A stretch of 64,000 bases of DNA from Streptomyces sp. SID8374 (GCF_009865135.1 NZ_WWGH01000002.1:1674001-1738000), one strand, 5' to 3'; shown: positions 17,275 to 26,602, numbered from the stretch's first letter. Notes: a model not told the origin generated them from the letters alone. Translations and numbers: made by a program.

Positions 17275-18417
17275 ATGAGACGTACACGCATCATCGGCAT
17301 CGGCGCCGGACTCGCGGTCGTCGCCGTGGCCGCCACCACCGGGGTGAGCGCCCTCCAGGAGGACTCCAGGACCACCGTCACCGCCTACTTCGAACAGGCG
17401 ACGGGCGTCTACGCCGGGTCCGACCTGCGCATCCTCGGGGTCCGGGTCGGCACGGTCGAGTCCGTCACCCCCGAGGGCAAGGAGGTCAGGGTCGTCCTCC
17501 GCCTGGACGAGGGCATCAAGGTGCCCGAGGACGCCCACGCGGTCGTCGTCGCCCCCAGCCTCGTCGCCGACCGGTACATCCAGCTCGCCCCCGCCTACGA
17601 CGGCGGACCGCTCCTCGCGGACGGCGCCGAACTCCCCGCCGCCCGCAACGCCACCCCCGTGGAGGTCGACCAGCTGTACGCCTCCATCACCGAGATCACC
17701 ACGGCGCTCGGCCCGAACGGCGCCAACGCCGACGGCGCGCTGGCCAGGCTCCTGGAGACCGGGGCGAAGAACCTGGACGGCAACGGCAAGGCCATCGGGG
17801 ACTCCGTCGAACAGTTCGGCAAGGCCGCCAAGACCCTCGACAGGAGCAGCGGCGACCTGTTCGACACCCTGGCCTACCTCCAGTCCTTCACCACCATGCT
17901 CAAGGAGAACGACAGCGAGGTCCGGGCCGCCGAGCAGCAGCTCAACTCGGTCACCTCGTTCCTCGCGGACGACAAGAAGAACCTCAGCGCGGCACTCAAG
18001 GAGCTGGGCGCCGCGCTCGGCCAGGTGAAGACGTTCATCGCGAAGAACCGGGGCGCGCTGAAGAAGAACGTCGACGCCCTGGTCCCCATCACCCAGGCCC
18101 TGGTCGACCAACGTGCCTCGCTGGCCGAGGCGATGGACACGCTGCCGCTGGCGGCGGGCAACGTCCTGAACGCGTACGACCCGGCCAACCGGACCCTCAA
18201 CGGCCGAGCCAACCTCAACGAACTCTCCATGGGCGGCCCCCTGGTCGACCCGGACGCGGCCGCCGGCCCGCCGCCCGGGCTCGCACCCGTCGACGCGAAC
18301 CGGCGAAAGGCCCTGCCCGTCCTGCCGCTGCCGGAGGTCGGGACGGTCTTCGGGACGCCGGAGAAACAGCCGGCGGAGAAGAGACCGGACCGGCAGAAGG
18401 AGGGAGCGGAACGATGA
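17275..18417 (+). CDS. mceD: MCE family protein, position D
   Basis: The ATG at 17275, just after the mceC stop, opens a 380-residue protein. It has an N-terminal hydrophobic anchor (residues about 5-22), an MCE domain (GSDLRILGVRVGTVESV, then APSLVADRYIQLAP), a helical needle region, and a Pro-rich, charged C-terminal tail. The terminal ATGA overlap continues the operon. No lipobox is present. Confidence 0.92.
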   Translation: MRRTRIIGIGAGLAVVAVAATTGVSALQEDSRTTVTAYFEQATGVYAGSDLRILGVRVGTVESVTPEGKEVRVVLRLDEGIKVPEDAHAVVVAPSLVADRYIQLAPAYDGGPLLADGAELPAARNATPVEVDQLYASITEITTALGPNGANADGALARLLETGAKNLDGNGKAIGDSVEQFGKAAKTLDRSSGDLFDTLAYLQSFTTMLKENDSEVRAAEQQLNSVTSFLADDKKNLSAALKELGAALGQVKTFIAKNRGALKKNVDALVPITQALVDQRASLAEAMDTLPLAAGNVLNAYDPANRTLNGRANLNELSMGGPLVDPDAAAGPPPGLAPVDANRRKALPVLPLPEVGTVFGTPEKQPAEKRPDRQKEGAER

Positions 18418-19673
18418 GCGGTTCCCCGCACACCACGAGCGGCTCCCCGGACGCCACGACCGAGCCCCCGCAGACCACCGGCGCCCGCACCGGCGCCCGG
18501 CTGGCCGTCGGAGCCGTCGCCCTGCTGGCCACCGGAGCGCTGATCGCCCTGGTCGCCGTCCGCACCGACGGCCCCGTCTTCACGGGCATCGAACAGATCC
18601 CCCTGCCCGGCGGCGCCGACCTCGGCGACCGGCCGTACGAGATCACCGCCGAGTTCGGCGACGTCCTCAGCCTGGCACCGCAGTCCTCGGTCAAGGTCAA
18701 CGACGTGTCCGTCGGCCGTGTCACCAGGATCGACCTGGCCGCCGACGGCTGGAGCGCCCGGGTCACCATGCGGGTCAACGGAGACATCGACCTCCCCGCC
18801 AACGCCTACGCCCGCCTCGAACAGTCCAGCCTCCTCGGCGAGAAGTTCATCCAGCTCACCCCGCCCGCCGAAGGCACCGCCCGCGGCTCCCTGGCGGAGA
18901 CCGGCCGCATCCCGCTCACCCGCACGAACCGCAACCCCGAGGTCGAAGAGGTCTTCGGCGCCCTCTCCCTGCTCCTCAACGGCGGCGGGATCAACCAGCT
19001 CAAGACCATCACCACCGAGCTGAACAAGGCGCTCACCGGCCAGGAGCCGCAGATCCGCTCCCTGCTCAACCGGGTCGACACCCTCGTCACCAACCTGGAC
19101 AGCAACAAGGGCGACATCACCCGGGCCCTCGACGGCGTCAACCGGCTCTCCGCAACCCTCGCCACCCGCAAACAGGACCTCGGAACGGTCCTCACCGGGC
19201 TCAGCCCCGGGCTGAAGGTCCTGGAGAAACAGCGCGGCTCGCTGCTGACCATGCTGCGCACCCTCGACACGCTCTCCACGGTGGCCGTCGACACGATCAA
19301 CAGGAGCAAGGCGGACATGATCGCCGACCTGAAGGCGCTCGCCCCGACCCTGAAGGCGCTCGCCGACTCCGGCAAGGACCTCCCCGACGCGCTCCAGGCC
19401 TCGCTGACCTACCCCTTCACGGACGAGGTGCTGCGCGGGGTGAAGGGCGACTACCTGAACGTCTACCTGGACGTCACGGCCGCGCCCGGCACCCGGATCA
19501 TCCCGGCGCTCACCCCGGACGACCCGACCCTGCCGCCCCCGCCGCACGAACCCGGCGCGGAGGGTGCGGCGGCCGCCCGCAGCGCGCTGCCGCTCCCGCT
19601 GCCGGCCGTCTCGCGTACGTCGGGGGCCGAGGCTTCCGGCGCACCGGCGCCGGAGCAGGGAGGCACCCCGTGA
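18414..19673 (+). CDS. mceE: MCE family protein, position E
   Basis: This is a 419-residue MCE protein with a Ser/Thr/Pro-rich cytoplasmic N-terminus of about 30 residues, an anchor (LAVGAVALLATGALIALVAV), and an MCE domain (SSVKVNDVSVGRVTRI, then SSLLGEKFIQLTPP). In mycobacteria the position-E protein is usually a lipoprotein, but no lipobox cysteine is visible here. A long helical region and a Pro-rich tail complete it. Start and stop both overlap neighbours by 4 bp. Confidence 0.92.
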   Translation: MSGSPHTTSGSPDATTEPPQTTGARTGARLAVGAVALLATGALIALVAVRTDGPVFTGIEQIPLPGGADLGDRPYEITAEFGDVLSLAPQSSVKVNDVSVGRVTRIDLAADGWSARVTMRVNGDIDLPANAYARLEQSSLLGEKFIQLTPPAEGTARGSLAETGRIPLTRTNRNPEVEEVFGALSLLLNGGGINQLKTITTELNKALTGQEPQIRSLLNRVDTLVTNLDSNKGDITRALDGVNRLSATLATRKQDLGTVLTGLSPGLKVLEKQRGSLLTMLRTLDTLSTVAVDTINRSKADMIADLKALAPTLKALADSGKDLPDALQASLTYPFTDEVLRGVKGDYLNVYLDVTAAPGTRIIPALTPDDPTLPPPPHEPGAEGAAAARSALPLPLPAVSRTSGAEASGAPAPEQGGTP

Positions 19674-20941
19674 TCACTCCCGCCATCCGGCTCAAGAACA
19701 TCGCCTTCCTCGTCATCGCCGTGCTCGTCCTGGGCTACCTCGGGGTGCGGTACGCCGGCCTCGGCCACTACGTCGGGCTGCGCAGCTACTACACGGTCAC
19801 GGTCCAACTCCCGCAGACGGGCGGCCTCTACACCCACTCCAACGTCACCTACCGGGGCGTCTCGGTGGGCCGGGTCGGCCCCATCGAACTGACCGACGAG
19901 GGGGTGGAGGCCGAGCTGCGGATCGAGAAGGACGCCCCGCCCATCCCGGACAGCCTGAAGGCCGTCGTCGCCAACCTCTCGGCGGTCGGCGAGCAGTACG
20001 TCGACCTGCGCCCGACCCGGTCCGACGGCCCCTACCTGGGCAACGGCTCGGTGATCGACGCGGCCGACACCACCCTCCCCGCGCCGCCCACCGAGGTGCT
20101 CACCAGCGTCAACGACTTCGCGCGCTCGGTCGACCTGGAGCATCTGCGCACGGTCGTCGAGGAGTTCGGCGCCGCCTTCGAAGGGCGCGGCGACGACCTC
20201 CAGGTGCTGCTGGACAGCGGCGGCGAGTTCATCGACGCGGCCGACCGGGCCCTGCCGACGACCACCCGGCTGATGGCCGACGGCGAGACCGTGCTGCGCA
20301 CCCAGGCCGAACAGGGCGCGGCGCTCAAGGGGTTCGCCTCCGGCGCCGAGGAACTCGCCGCCGAACTCAAGGGCTCCGACAGCGACCTGCGGCGGCTGAT
20401 CGCGACCACGCCCGACGCCGCCGTACAGATCAGCGGGCTGCTGCGCGACCTCGACCCGGCCTTCGGCGTCGTCGTCGCCAACCTGCTCACCACCTCGGAG
20501 GTCGCCGTCACCCGCCAACGAGGCCTGGAGGAACTGCTGGTGAAGCTGCCCGCGGTGGTGGCGGCCGGAGCGAGCGCGGTCGACGAGGACGGCGCCCGGT
20601 TCGGTATGTCGGTCACCTTCTTCGAACCGCTGCCCTGCACCTCCGGATACGGCGCCACGACGTACCGCAACGGACTCGACACCTCACCCGCGCCCGCCCT
20701 GAACTCCGCTGCCCGGTGCGCCTCTTCACCCGGTACGGGCATCAACGTCCGGGGCAGCGCCAACGCGCCGAAGGGCGGCCCGGTCCCGTCACCCGCCAAG
20801 CCCGGCTCCATGCTGCTGGGGGAGGGGGCCGACGCCGACGCGAAGGGCCGGCTCCCCGGCGCGCTCGGCACCACCCCCCGTACCGCTCCGCCCGCCCCCG
20901 GCATGGCCGGACTGCTGGGCCTTGGAGGCGGTGGCTCATGA
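19670..20941 (+). CDS. mceF: MCE family protein, position F
   Basis: A GTG at 19670 overlapping mceE begins a 423-residue protein. It has an N-terminal anchor (IAFLVIAVLVLGYLGVRYA), an MCE domain (NVTYRGVSVGRVGPI, then VVANLSAVGEQYVDLRP), a helical region, and a C-terminal part with two cysteines and a Pro/Gly-rich end. It completes the A-F hexamer set. Its ATGA overlap leads into the Mce-associated genes. Confidence 0.92.
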   Translation: MITPAIRLKNIAFLVIAVLVLGYLGVRYAGLGHYVGLRSYYTVTVQLPQTGGLYTHSNVTYRGVSVGRVGPIELTDEGVEAELRIEKDAPPIPDSLKAVVANLSAVGEQYVDLRPTRSDGPYLGNGSVIDAADTTLPAPPTEVLTSVNDFARSVDLEHLRTVVEEFGAAFEGRGDDLQVLLDSGGEFIDAADRALPTTTRLMADGETVLRTQAEQGAALKGFASGAEELAAELKGSDSDLRRLIATTPDAAVQISGLLRDLDPAFGVVVANLLTTSEVAVTRQRGLEELLVKLPAVVAAGASAVDEDGARFGMSVTFFEPLPCTSGYGATTYRNGLDTSPAPALNSAARCASSPGTGINVRGSANAPKGGPVPSPAKPGSMLLGEGADADAKGRLPGALGTTPRTAPPAPGMAGLLGLGGGGS

Positions 20942-21459
20942 CGCTCCGCACCCGGCACCTCGGCGGCTGGGCCGTCCTGCTGGCCGCCGCCCTCGTCTGC
21001 GGGCTGGGCGCCTGGTCGTACGCCCAGGCGCGCGGCGACCGCACCCTCGCCTACGCCAAGGCCCGCGACACGGCCCTGGCCCAGGGCAAGCGCCACCTCG
21101 CCACGCTGAACAGCCTGGACGGCAAGGACGCCACCAGCGTCTCCGCCGGGCTGCGGGCCTGGCGGGACTCCTCCACCGGTCCGCTCCACGACCAGCTGAA
21201 GCGGACTTCGGCGGCCGACGCGAAGACGCTCACGACGGCGGGTGACACCGCCGACGGCAAGGTGACCTCGGCGGCGCTCACCGCCCTGGACGACCGCACC
21301 GGCACGGCCGAGCTGATCGCGACCGTGGACGTCGAGGTCACCCCGCGCACGGGCAGCCCCGGCACCCAGCGCAAACGCTTCACGGCCACGCTCGCCCGCA
21401 CAGGCGACGGCTGGAAGGTCAAGGCGCTCACGGCGACGGCGGCAGGAGACGGCGGATGA
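20938..21459 (+). CDS. Mce-associated membrane protein, type A
   Basis: The 173-residue protein has one N-terminal membrane helix (WAVLLAAALVCGLGAWSYA) and an extracytoplasmic NTF2/Mam-like domain (AYAKARDTALAQGKRHLATL, later RTGDGWKVKALTA). Such proteins occur at the 3' ends of actinobacterial mce operons and are thought to stabilise the complex. It is clearly similar to the product at 22070-22597: the same start ARD.AL..G, then LH.QL, then TLTRT-type and GWK. These two look like duplicates. Confidence 0.85.
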   Translation: MTLRTRHLGGWAVLLAAALVCGLGAWSYAQARGDRTLAYAKARDTALAQGKRHLATLNSLDGKDATSVSAGLRAWRDSSTGPLHDQLKRTSAADAKTLTTAGDTADGKVTSAALTALDDRTGTAELIATVDVEVTPRTGSPGTQRKRFTATLARTGDGWKVKALTATAAGDGG

Positions 21460-22049
21460 GCGAGCGAACTGTGTTGGCCAGCAAGGCAGTGGAGGACGGG
21501 GAACACGTCGACGACGCCGAGCCGGACAGCGTCGATGAGCCCGGTAGCCGCCCCTGGTGGCCCCGCATCCTCGGCGCCCTCCTGGCCGTCGTCCTGCTCG
21601 CGACCGGCGGGCTCCTCTTCGCCGAAGGGCGCGAACTGCGCGACACCCCGGCCACCGGCAACCTCGCCCTCACGGACGCCGAGGCGACCACCCGGGTCAC
21701 CGGCGACGTCAGCAACGCGCTCGGCAGGATCTTCTCGTACGGCCCCGACGCCACCGCCCTCACCAAGGACGCGGCACAAGAGGTGCTGGCGGACAAGGCC
21801 CTCCAGCAGTACGCGGCGCTGTTCGGCCAGGTCGAGAAGCAGGCCGCCGACCAGAAGCTGACGCTCACCACCCATGTCGTACGGGCCGGGGTCACCCGGC
21901 TGACCGCCACCGGCGCCCACCTCCTGGTCTTCCTCGACCAGGTCTACGAACGCCGTGGCCGGCCCGCCACCACCGCATCCGCCCAGCTGTCCGTCACCGC
22001 CGAACTGCGGGACGACCACTGGTGGATCGTCGAGATCAGCTCCGTATGA
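21456..22049 (+). CDS. Mce-associated membrane protein, type B
   Basis: The 197-residue protein has an acidic cytoplasmic N-terminus (about 30 residues), one membrane helix (ILGALLAVVLLATGGLLFA), and an outer domain starting ELRDTPATGNLALTDAEATT. That domain ends in a strand with DDHWWIVEISSV. It resembles the later product at 22662-23384 (LRDEPARQNTALTDIARTSE, FSYDY, ending WRIAAID). It overlaps type A by 4 bp. Role as for other Mce-associated proteins. Confidence 0.85.
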   Translation: MSERTVLASKAVEDGEHVDDAEPDSVDEPGSRPWWPRILGALLAVVLLATGGLLFAEGRELRDTPATGNLALTDAEATTRVTGDVSNALGRIFSYGPDATALTKDAAQEVLADKALQQYAALFGQVEKQAADQKLTLTTHVVRAGVTRLTATGAHLLVFLDQVYERRGRPATTASAQLSVTAELRDDHWWIVEISSV

Positions 22050-22069
22050 AGGCAGGGGAGAGGCATCAC

Positions 22070-22597
22070 ATGGCACGGGCGACGACGAGGAACCCCCTGG
22101 TGATCGCGGCGACGGCGCTCGCGGTCGTGGCGGCCGGGGCGGCTGGGTGGGGCGGCTGGCAGCGCTACGACGCCGCCCACGACGACGCGGCCTCCTACGC
22201 GCAGGCGCGGGACGACGCGCTGGCGGCAGGGGAGCAGGCGGTCCAGAACATGAACACCCTCGACCACCGCGCGCTGGAGAAGGGCCTCGACAGCTGGGAG
22301 GAGTCCACCACCGGCGATCTGCACCGCCAACTCGTCGAAGGGCGGGACGCGTTCGCCGAGCAGATCGTGGCGGCGAAGACGGTCAGCACGGCGAAGGTGC
22401 TCTCCGGCGCGGTGACCGAACTCGACGAACGGGCGGGCCGAGCAGGGGTGATGGTGGCGCTGCGGGTCACCGTCACCGCGCCCAAGGGCGACCCGGCGGT
22501 GAAGGAGAGCCGGATGCTCGGCACCCTCACCCGGACCTCCGAGGGGTGGAAGCTCAGCGCGCTCGGCCAGGCCCCCGTCGGCTCCACGGCCGGCTGA
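22070..22597 (+). CDS. Mce-associated membrane protein, type A duplicate
   Basis: The 175-residue protein has an N-terminal membrane helix (PLVIAATALAVVAAGAAGWGG) and an outer domain beginning YAQARDDALAAGEQAVQNMN and ending LTRTSEGWKLSALG. It is a divergent copy of the 20938 product. The ATG at 22070 has GGGGAGAGG upstream; an in-frame ATG at 22046 that overlaps the previous stop is a real alternative and would add eight residues. Confidence 0.84.
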   Translation: MARATTRNPLVIAATALAVVAAGAAGWGGWQRYDAAHDDAASYAQARDDALAAGEQAVQNMNTLDHRALEKGLDSWEESTTGDLHRQLVEGRDAFAEQIVAAKTVSTAKVLSGAVTELDERAGRAGVMVALRVTVTAPKGDPAVKESRMLGTLTRTSEGWKLSALGQAPVGSTAG

Positions 22598-22661
22598 ACC
22601 CGCGCCCGTATCCGCTCCCGCCCGCGCTGCCCCGACGCCGTATCCGAGAGGACCCCCTCCC

Positions 22662-23384
22662 ATGTCGACGACCCGCCACCTGGTCAACCGCCGCCGCAGA
22701 CTGGCCACTTCACCGTCACGCACGGCAGTGGCCCCGGCCTCGGACGAGGAGCTCAGGGAGAGGACCACGGAACCACCAGACCTGCGAGTGCCGGAGCCGG
22801 AGCTCGAACACGAGCCCGAGGCGGAGGCTGAGCCCGTCACCGCCCCTGCTCCCGACGCCGTAACCACATCCCCACGGCGGCGCCTCCCCGCCCTCCTCTG
22901 CGTCCTCACCGTCCTCCTCGGGGCCTTCGCCGCCTGGGCGTTCACCTCGGCGGCCGGCCTGCGCGACGAGCCCGCGCGGCAGAACACCGCGCTCACCGAC
23001 ATCGCCCGCACCAGCGAGGTGAAGGGCCGGATCACCGAGGCGGTCGGTGCCGTGTTCTCGTACGACTACGCCTCGCCCGCCCGCTCGGACCGCGCGGCGA
23101 AGACCCATCTGACCGGCCGGGCGGTGCAGCAGCACAAGGACATGCTCGCGGAGGTACGGGAGCAGGGGCCGCGGCAGAAGCTCGTCCTCACCACCACCGT
23201 CACCGGAAGCGGCGTGGAGTACCTGGACGGCGACCGAGCCCGGCTGCTGATCTTCGCCGACCAGAGCAACACCCGTACCGGCAAGGACGAGGAGACCACC
23301 TACGCGGCGGCCATGTTCGCCGTCGACGCCGTCCGCCGTGGGGACACCTGGCGGATCGCCGCCATCGACACGTTCACCCGCTGA
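22662..23384 (+). CDS. Mce-associated membrane protein, type B duplicate
   Basis: The 240-residue protein has a long charged cytoplasmic N-terminus (Arg-rich to about residue 20, then Glu/Pro-rich to about 65), one membrane helix (LPALLCVLTVLLGAFAAWAF), and an outer domain similar to the 21456 product. A 64-bp gap with GAGAGGA before the ATG separates it from the preceding gene. The acidic tail is unlike the shorter one in the first copy and could mediate a different partner contact. Confidence 0.83.
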   Translation: MSTTRHLVNRRRRLATSPSRTAVAPASDEELRERTTEPPDLRVPEPELEHEPEAEAEPVTAPAPDAVTTSPRRRLPALLCVLTVLLGAFAAWAFTSAAGLRDEPARQNTALTDIARTSEVKGRITEAVGAVFSYDYASPARSDRAAKTHLTGRAVQQHKDMLAEVREQGPRQKLVLTTTVTGSGVEYLDGDRARLLIFADQSNTRTGKDEETTYAAAMFAVDAVRRGDTWRIAAIDTFTR

Positions 23385-23421
23385 ACCGTGGGCCCGGGCA
23401 GCCGGGGAGAGAGGAGCAGCT

Positions 23422-24762
23422 ATGAGGTTCAACGGCACGGTGCGCCGTCAGCTCACCGGTACGGTCACGGCGGTCGCCGCGATGGCCGCGCTCACCGCGT
23501 CCCAGGCGCCCGGCTTCGGGGAGGCCGTGGCGGCGTCGCACGAGGAGCGGACCTCGTCGGGCACGGACGACGTGGTGTGGAGCGAGGTGGAGGGCGACGA
23601 CTCGTACCACACCGAGCTGCCACCACTGGAGAGCCCGCAGCCGCCCGCGCCGCTGAAGCCGCCCGGGGCCGGGGTGCAACCGCCGGTTCCGCTGCTGGCC
23701 CGCGCCCGGTCCGAGGCGGGCATCCCGGCGACCGTGCTCGCCGCGTACCGGAGCGCCGAGCGGTCCTTGCGCCGCAGCGACCCCGGCTGCCGGCTGCCGT
23801 GGCAGCTGCTCGCGGCGATCGGCAAGGTGGAGTCGGGGCAGGCCGCGGGCGGCAGGGTCGACGGGCGGGGGACGACGCTCACCCCGATCCTGGGGCCCGC
23901 CCTCGACGGGGTGGGCTTCGCGCTGATCCGGGACACCGACAACGGGGTGTACGACGGCGACCGTACGTACGACCGGGCCGTCGGGCCGATGCAGTTCATC
24001 CCGTCCACCTGGGTGAACTGGGCCAAGGACGGCAACGGCGACGGCCGCAAGGACCCGAACAACATCTACGACGCCGCCCTCGCGGCCGGGCACTACCTCT
24101 GCGCCAATGGCCGTGACCTGGGCGCCCGGGCCGACCTGGACCGGGCGGTCCTCAGCTACAACCGGTCCGACCTCTATCTCCGTACGGTGCTGTCCTGGCT
24201 GGCGTTCTACCGCAACGGCACCCACCCGGTCGCCGACGGCCAGGGGGTCCTCCCCACCAGCCCCGGTCCGGGCGGAGCCGACCGCTCCAAGGCACCGGTC
24301 GGCTCCGGAACCCCTGGCGGGCCGGGCCAGGGAGGCGGCGGCATCGTCATCGGCCCGCAGCCCACGCGCCCGCCCGGCACCAAGCCCACGCCCGGCCCCA
24401 CCAAACCTGGCTCGCCAAGCCCGAGCCCCTCCGACCCCGGCTCCCCGAGCCCGACCCCGACCGACCCCAGCCCCACCGACCCGGGCCCCACGGACCCCGG
24501 CCCCAGCCCCGACCCCTCCGACCCCGGTCCTACCGACCCCGGTCCTACCGACCCCGGCCCCACCGACCCCGCCCCGACCCCGACCCCCGGCCCCACGGAC
24601 CCGGACCCCGGTCCGAGCCCCGACCCCGGCCCCGGAACCACCGACCCCGGCTGCCCGAGCGGCGCCCCCACCCCGCCGGCCGCCTCCGCCGCCACCGGGA
24701 GCCGGTCAGGAGAGGGCGGGGACGGCGAGCCGTGCGCACCGGAGACCGGGGCCGCCGCCTGA
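23422..24762 (+). CDS. Secreted lytic transglycosylase with Pro/Thr/Asp-rich tail
   Basis: The 446-residue protein has a signal peptide (cleavage near VAASH, about residue 39) and an MltB-like lytic transglycosylase domain at about residues 90-280. LLAAIGKVESGQ carries the likely catalytic Glu and RAVGPMQFIPSTWVNWAKDG is the signature SLT segment. The C-terminal 140 or so residues are a low-complexity Pro/Thr/Asp/Gly repeat typical of wall-spanning linkers, followed by a short tail with two cysteines. The enzyme would cleave peptidoglycan glycan strands. As the last gene after the Mce-associated set, it may open the wall for the Mce assembly. Confidence 0.87.
   Translation: MRFNGTVRRQLTGTVTAVAAMAALTASQAPGFGEAVAASHEERTSSGTDDVVWSEVEGDDSYHTELPPLESPQPPAPLKPPGAGVQPPVPLLARARSEAGIPATVLAAYRSAERSLRRSDPGCRLPWQLLAAIGKVESGQAAGGRVDGRGTTLTPILGPALDGVGFALIRDTDNGVYDGDRTYDRAVGPMQFIPSTWVNWAKDGNGDGRKDPNNIYDAALAAGHYLCANGRDLGARADLDRAVLSYNRSDLYLRTVLSWLAFYRNGTHPVADGQGVLPTSPGPGGADRSKAPVGSGTPGGPGQGGGGIVIGPQPTRPPGTKPTPGPTKPGSPSPSPSDPGSPSPTPTDPSPTDPGPTDPGPSPDPSDPGPTDPGPTDPGPTDPAPTPTPGPTDPDPGPSPDPGPGTTDPGCPSGAPTPPAASAATGSRSGEGGDGEPCAPETGAAA
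24520..24564 (+). repeat. 15-bp tandem repeat encoding DPGPT
   Basis: Three consecutive copies of GACCCCGGTCCTACC (the third with two changes) lie within the Pro-rich linker of the transglycosylase. Related, more diverged units extend from about 24380 to 24650. Such repeats change length easily. Confidence 0.8.
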
Positions 24763-24854
24763 GCCCACGATGTGAAGGCCTCGAAAGAGTGACGTGACCG
24801 TCCTGTGCCACAGGGGCCCCGCACGGTGGACGAGCCCGGGATCGGGTTGATATT

Positions 24855-24882
24855 TCGGGCACCCTTCGAGATCTTTGCCCGA
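24855..24882. promoter_or_regulatory. Inverted repeat TCGGGCA-N14-TGCCCGA
   Basis: Perfect 7-bp arms with a 14-nt spacer lie about 60 bp upstream of the SpoIIE phosphatase start, in a locally AT-richer patch (TTGATATTTC). It may be an operator or part of a 5' leader. The arms match those at 7400-7422. Confidence 0.4.
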
Positions 24883-24940
24883 GGGAAACAGTTCGTCCAA
24901 CCGGAAGGTGGTGCGACTCGCCACAGGCGGGTCCCCCCTC

Positions 24941-26602
24941 ATGGGTTCACCCAAGGCAGAGACCGGCACGCCCACGAAGGAGCGGTTCGCCCCGGCCGAC
25001 TGGGGCCGGCCGCCGTACGCAGTGATCGTCGTCGACCGGGCCGGAACGGCCGTACGCACCGAAGGGGAGACGAGCCTGCTCCCGGGCGTGGAACAGGGCG
25101 TTCCGCTGCCGGACGGCCTCTCCTGGCTGGCCGGGGCCACCGCAGCCGTGGCCGAGGACGCCGTCCACCAGGGCGGCTCGCCGAGGCCCGCCGTCGCGGG
25201 GGAGTTCGAGGGGCGCCGCTTCGAGGCCCATCCGACCCGGCGTGCGGACGGCGAGGTCGTGTGGTGGCTGGTCGACCACACGGCCCGGTACGCCGCCGAG
25301 GAGGCCCTGACCGCCGAGCGCGAGCGCACCAGGTTCCTCGCCGAGGCGTCCAACGTCCTGCTCTCCTCGCTGAACTCCGAGCGGTGCATGGACTCCACGG
25401 CCCGGCTGGCCGCCGGGTTCCTGGCCGACGCGGCCGTCGTGGTGGCCCCGGCGCCGGGCCGTCGGCTGCCCGTGACCCGTGCCGTGCGGGGCCAGGGCGT
25501 CACACAGGACATGATCGCGGCCGACCCCTCCGACGTACCGGGTCTCGCCGAGGCGCTGAGGGGCTTCCCGCCTGTGCCGTCACGGTGGATCGACCCGGTG
25601 TCCCTGCCCGACTGGCTGGTACCCGACGGCCTCGGTACGCCGGTCGGTTCGGTCGTCGTCACCCCGCTGCCCGGGCACGGTGTTCCGGCCGGGGCGCTGA
25701 TCCTGCTCCGCGCGGACACCCGCAGCGGGTTCAGCGAGACCGAGGAGACCTTCGCCCGGCTGTTCGCGGCCCGCGCCGGAGCCGCCCTGTCCGCGGCCCG
25801 CCTGTACGCGGAACAGCACAGCATCACCCGGACCCTGATGCGCGATCTGCTGCCGCCCCGTCTCCACCGGGTGCACGGGGTGGAGTTCGCCGGGGGCTAC
25901 CGCCCCTCCAGCTCCCACGAGCGGGTCGGCGGCGACTTCTACGACGTCCACCCCGGCCCGACGCCACGCGACCCGTCCCTGGTGGTGCTCGGGGACGTCT
26001 GCGGCAAGGGGCTGGACGCGGCCGTCCTCACCGGCAAGATCCGCAACACCCTCCAGGCCCTGATGCCGATGGCCGACGACCACGAGCGGGTGCTGCAACT
26101 CCTCAACGGTGCCCTGCTGAACGCCGACAACACGAGGTTCGCGACCCTGGTCCTGGCGTCCGTCCTGCGCACGGAGAACCAGGTCCGCCTGCGGCTCACC
26201 TCGGCGGGCCACCCGGCGCCCCTGGTGGTGCGCGACGACGGCCGGGTGGAGGAGATCCCCACCCACGGCACCCTGGTAGGGGCCCTGGACCAGGTGTCGG
26301 CCCGGACCGTCGAGACCGCCCTGCTGCCCGGTGACACCTGCCTGCTCTACACCGACGGGATCACCGAGGCGCGCGGCGGCCCGCTCGGCGGTGAACTCTT
26401 CGGCGACGAACGGCTGAAGCGGGCCCTGGCCGAGTGCGGCGGCATGCCCGGCGAGGCGGTGGTGGAGCACATCCGGATGCTCACCTCGCAGTGGCTCGGC
26501 GACGGCGGCCACGACGATCTCGCGGTGGTCGCCATCACCGCACCGCGGACCACCCATCTGAGTGCGGTGGACGGGCACACACGGGGCAGGTACACCGCAT
26601 GA
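24941..26602 (+). CDS. PAS/GAF-type sensor with SpoIIE-family PP2C phosphatase domain
   Basis: The 553-residue protein has an N-terminal PAS-like region (YAVIVVDRAG...VVWWLVDHT, about 25-130), a GAF-like region (about 150-310), and a C-terminal SpoIIE/RsbU phosphatase (about 320-540). The phosphatase has ERVGGDFYDV, VLGDVCGKGLDAA and GHDDLAVVAI, which supply the metal-binding Asp residues. It would dephosphorylate an STAS antagonist and so release a sigma factor. The start is uncertain: ATG 24941 has a weak ribosome site, and TTG 24875 and GTG 24911 are in frame upstream. Its TGA overlaps the next ATG, so it leads the partner-switching operon. Confidence 0.88.
   Translation: MGSPKAETGTPTKERFAPADWGRPPYAVIVVDRAGTAVRTEGETSLLPGVEQGVPLPDGLSWLAGATAAVAEDAVHQGGSPRPAVAGEFEGRRFEAHPTRRADGEVVWWLVDHTARYAAEEALTAERERTRFLAEASNVLLSSLNSERCMDSTARLAAGFLADAAVVVAPAPGRRLPVTRAVRGQGVTQDMIAADPSDVPGLAEALRGFPPVPSRWIDPVSLPDWLVPDGLGTPVGSVVVTPLPGHGVPAGALILLRADTRSGFSETEETFARLFAARAGAALSAARLYAEQHSITRTLMRDLLPPRLHRVHGVEFAGGYRPSSSHERVGGDFYDVHPGPTPRDPSLVVLGDVCGKGLDAAVLTGKIRNTLQALMPMADDHERVLQLLNGALLNADNTRFATLVLASVLRTENQVRLRLTSAGHPAPLVVRDDGRVEEIPTHGTLVGALDQVSARTVETALLPGDTCLLYTDGITEARGGPLGGELFGDERLKRALAECGGMPGEAVVEHIRMLTSQWLGDGGHDDLAVVAITAPRTTHLSAVDGHTRGRYTA

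Noticed and set aside
18414..19673. MceE as a lipoprotein, by analogy with mycobacterial LprK.
   Set aside because: No lipobox Cys after the hydrophobic segment; it has a plain membrane anchor instead.
24380..24650. Repeated GACCCCGG units that might be taken for a CRISPR array.
   Set aside because: The units are short, contiguous, have no unique spacers and stay in frame as Pro/Asp/Thr/Gly codons of the transglycosylase tail.
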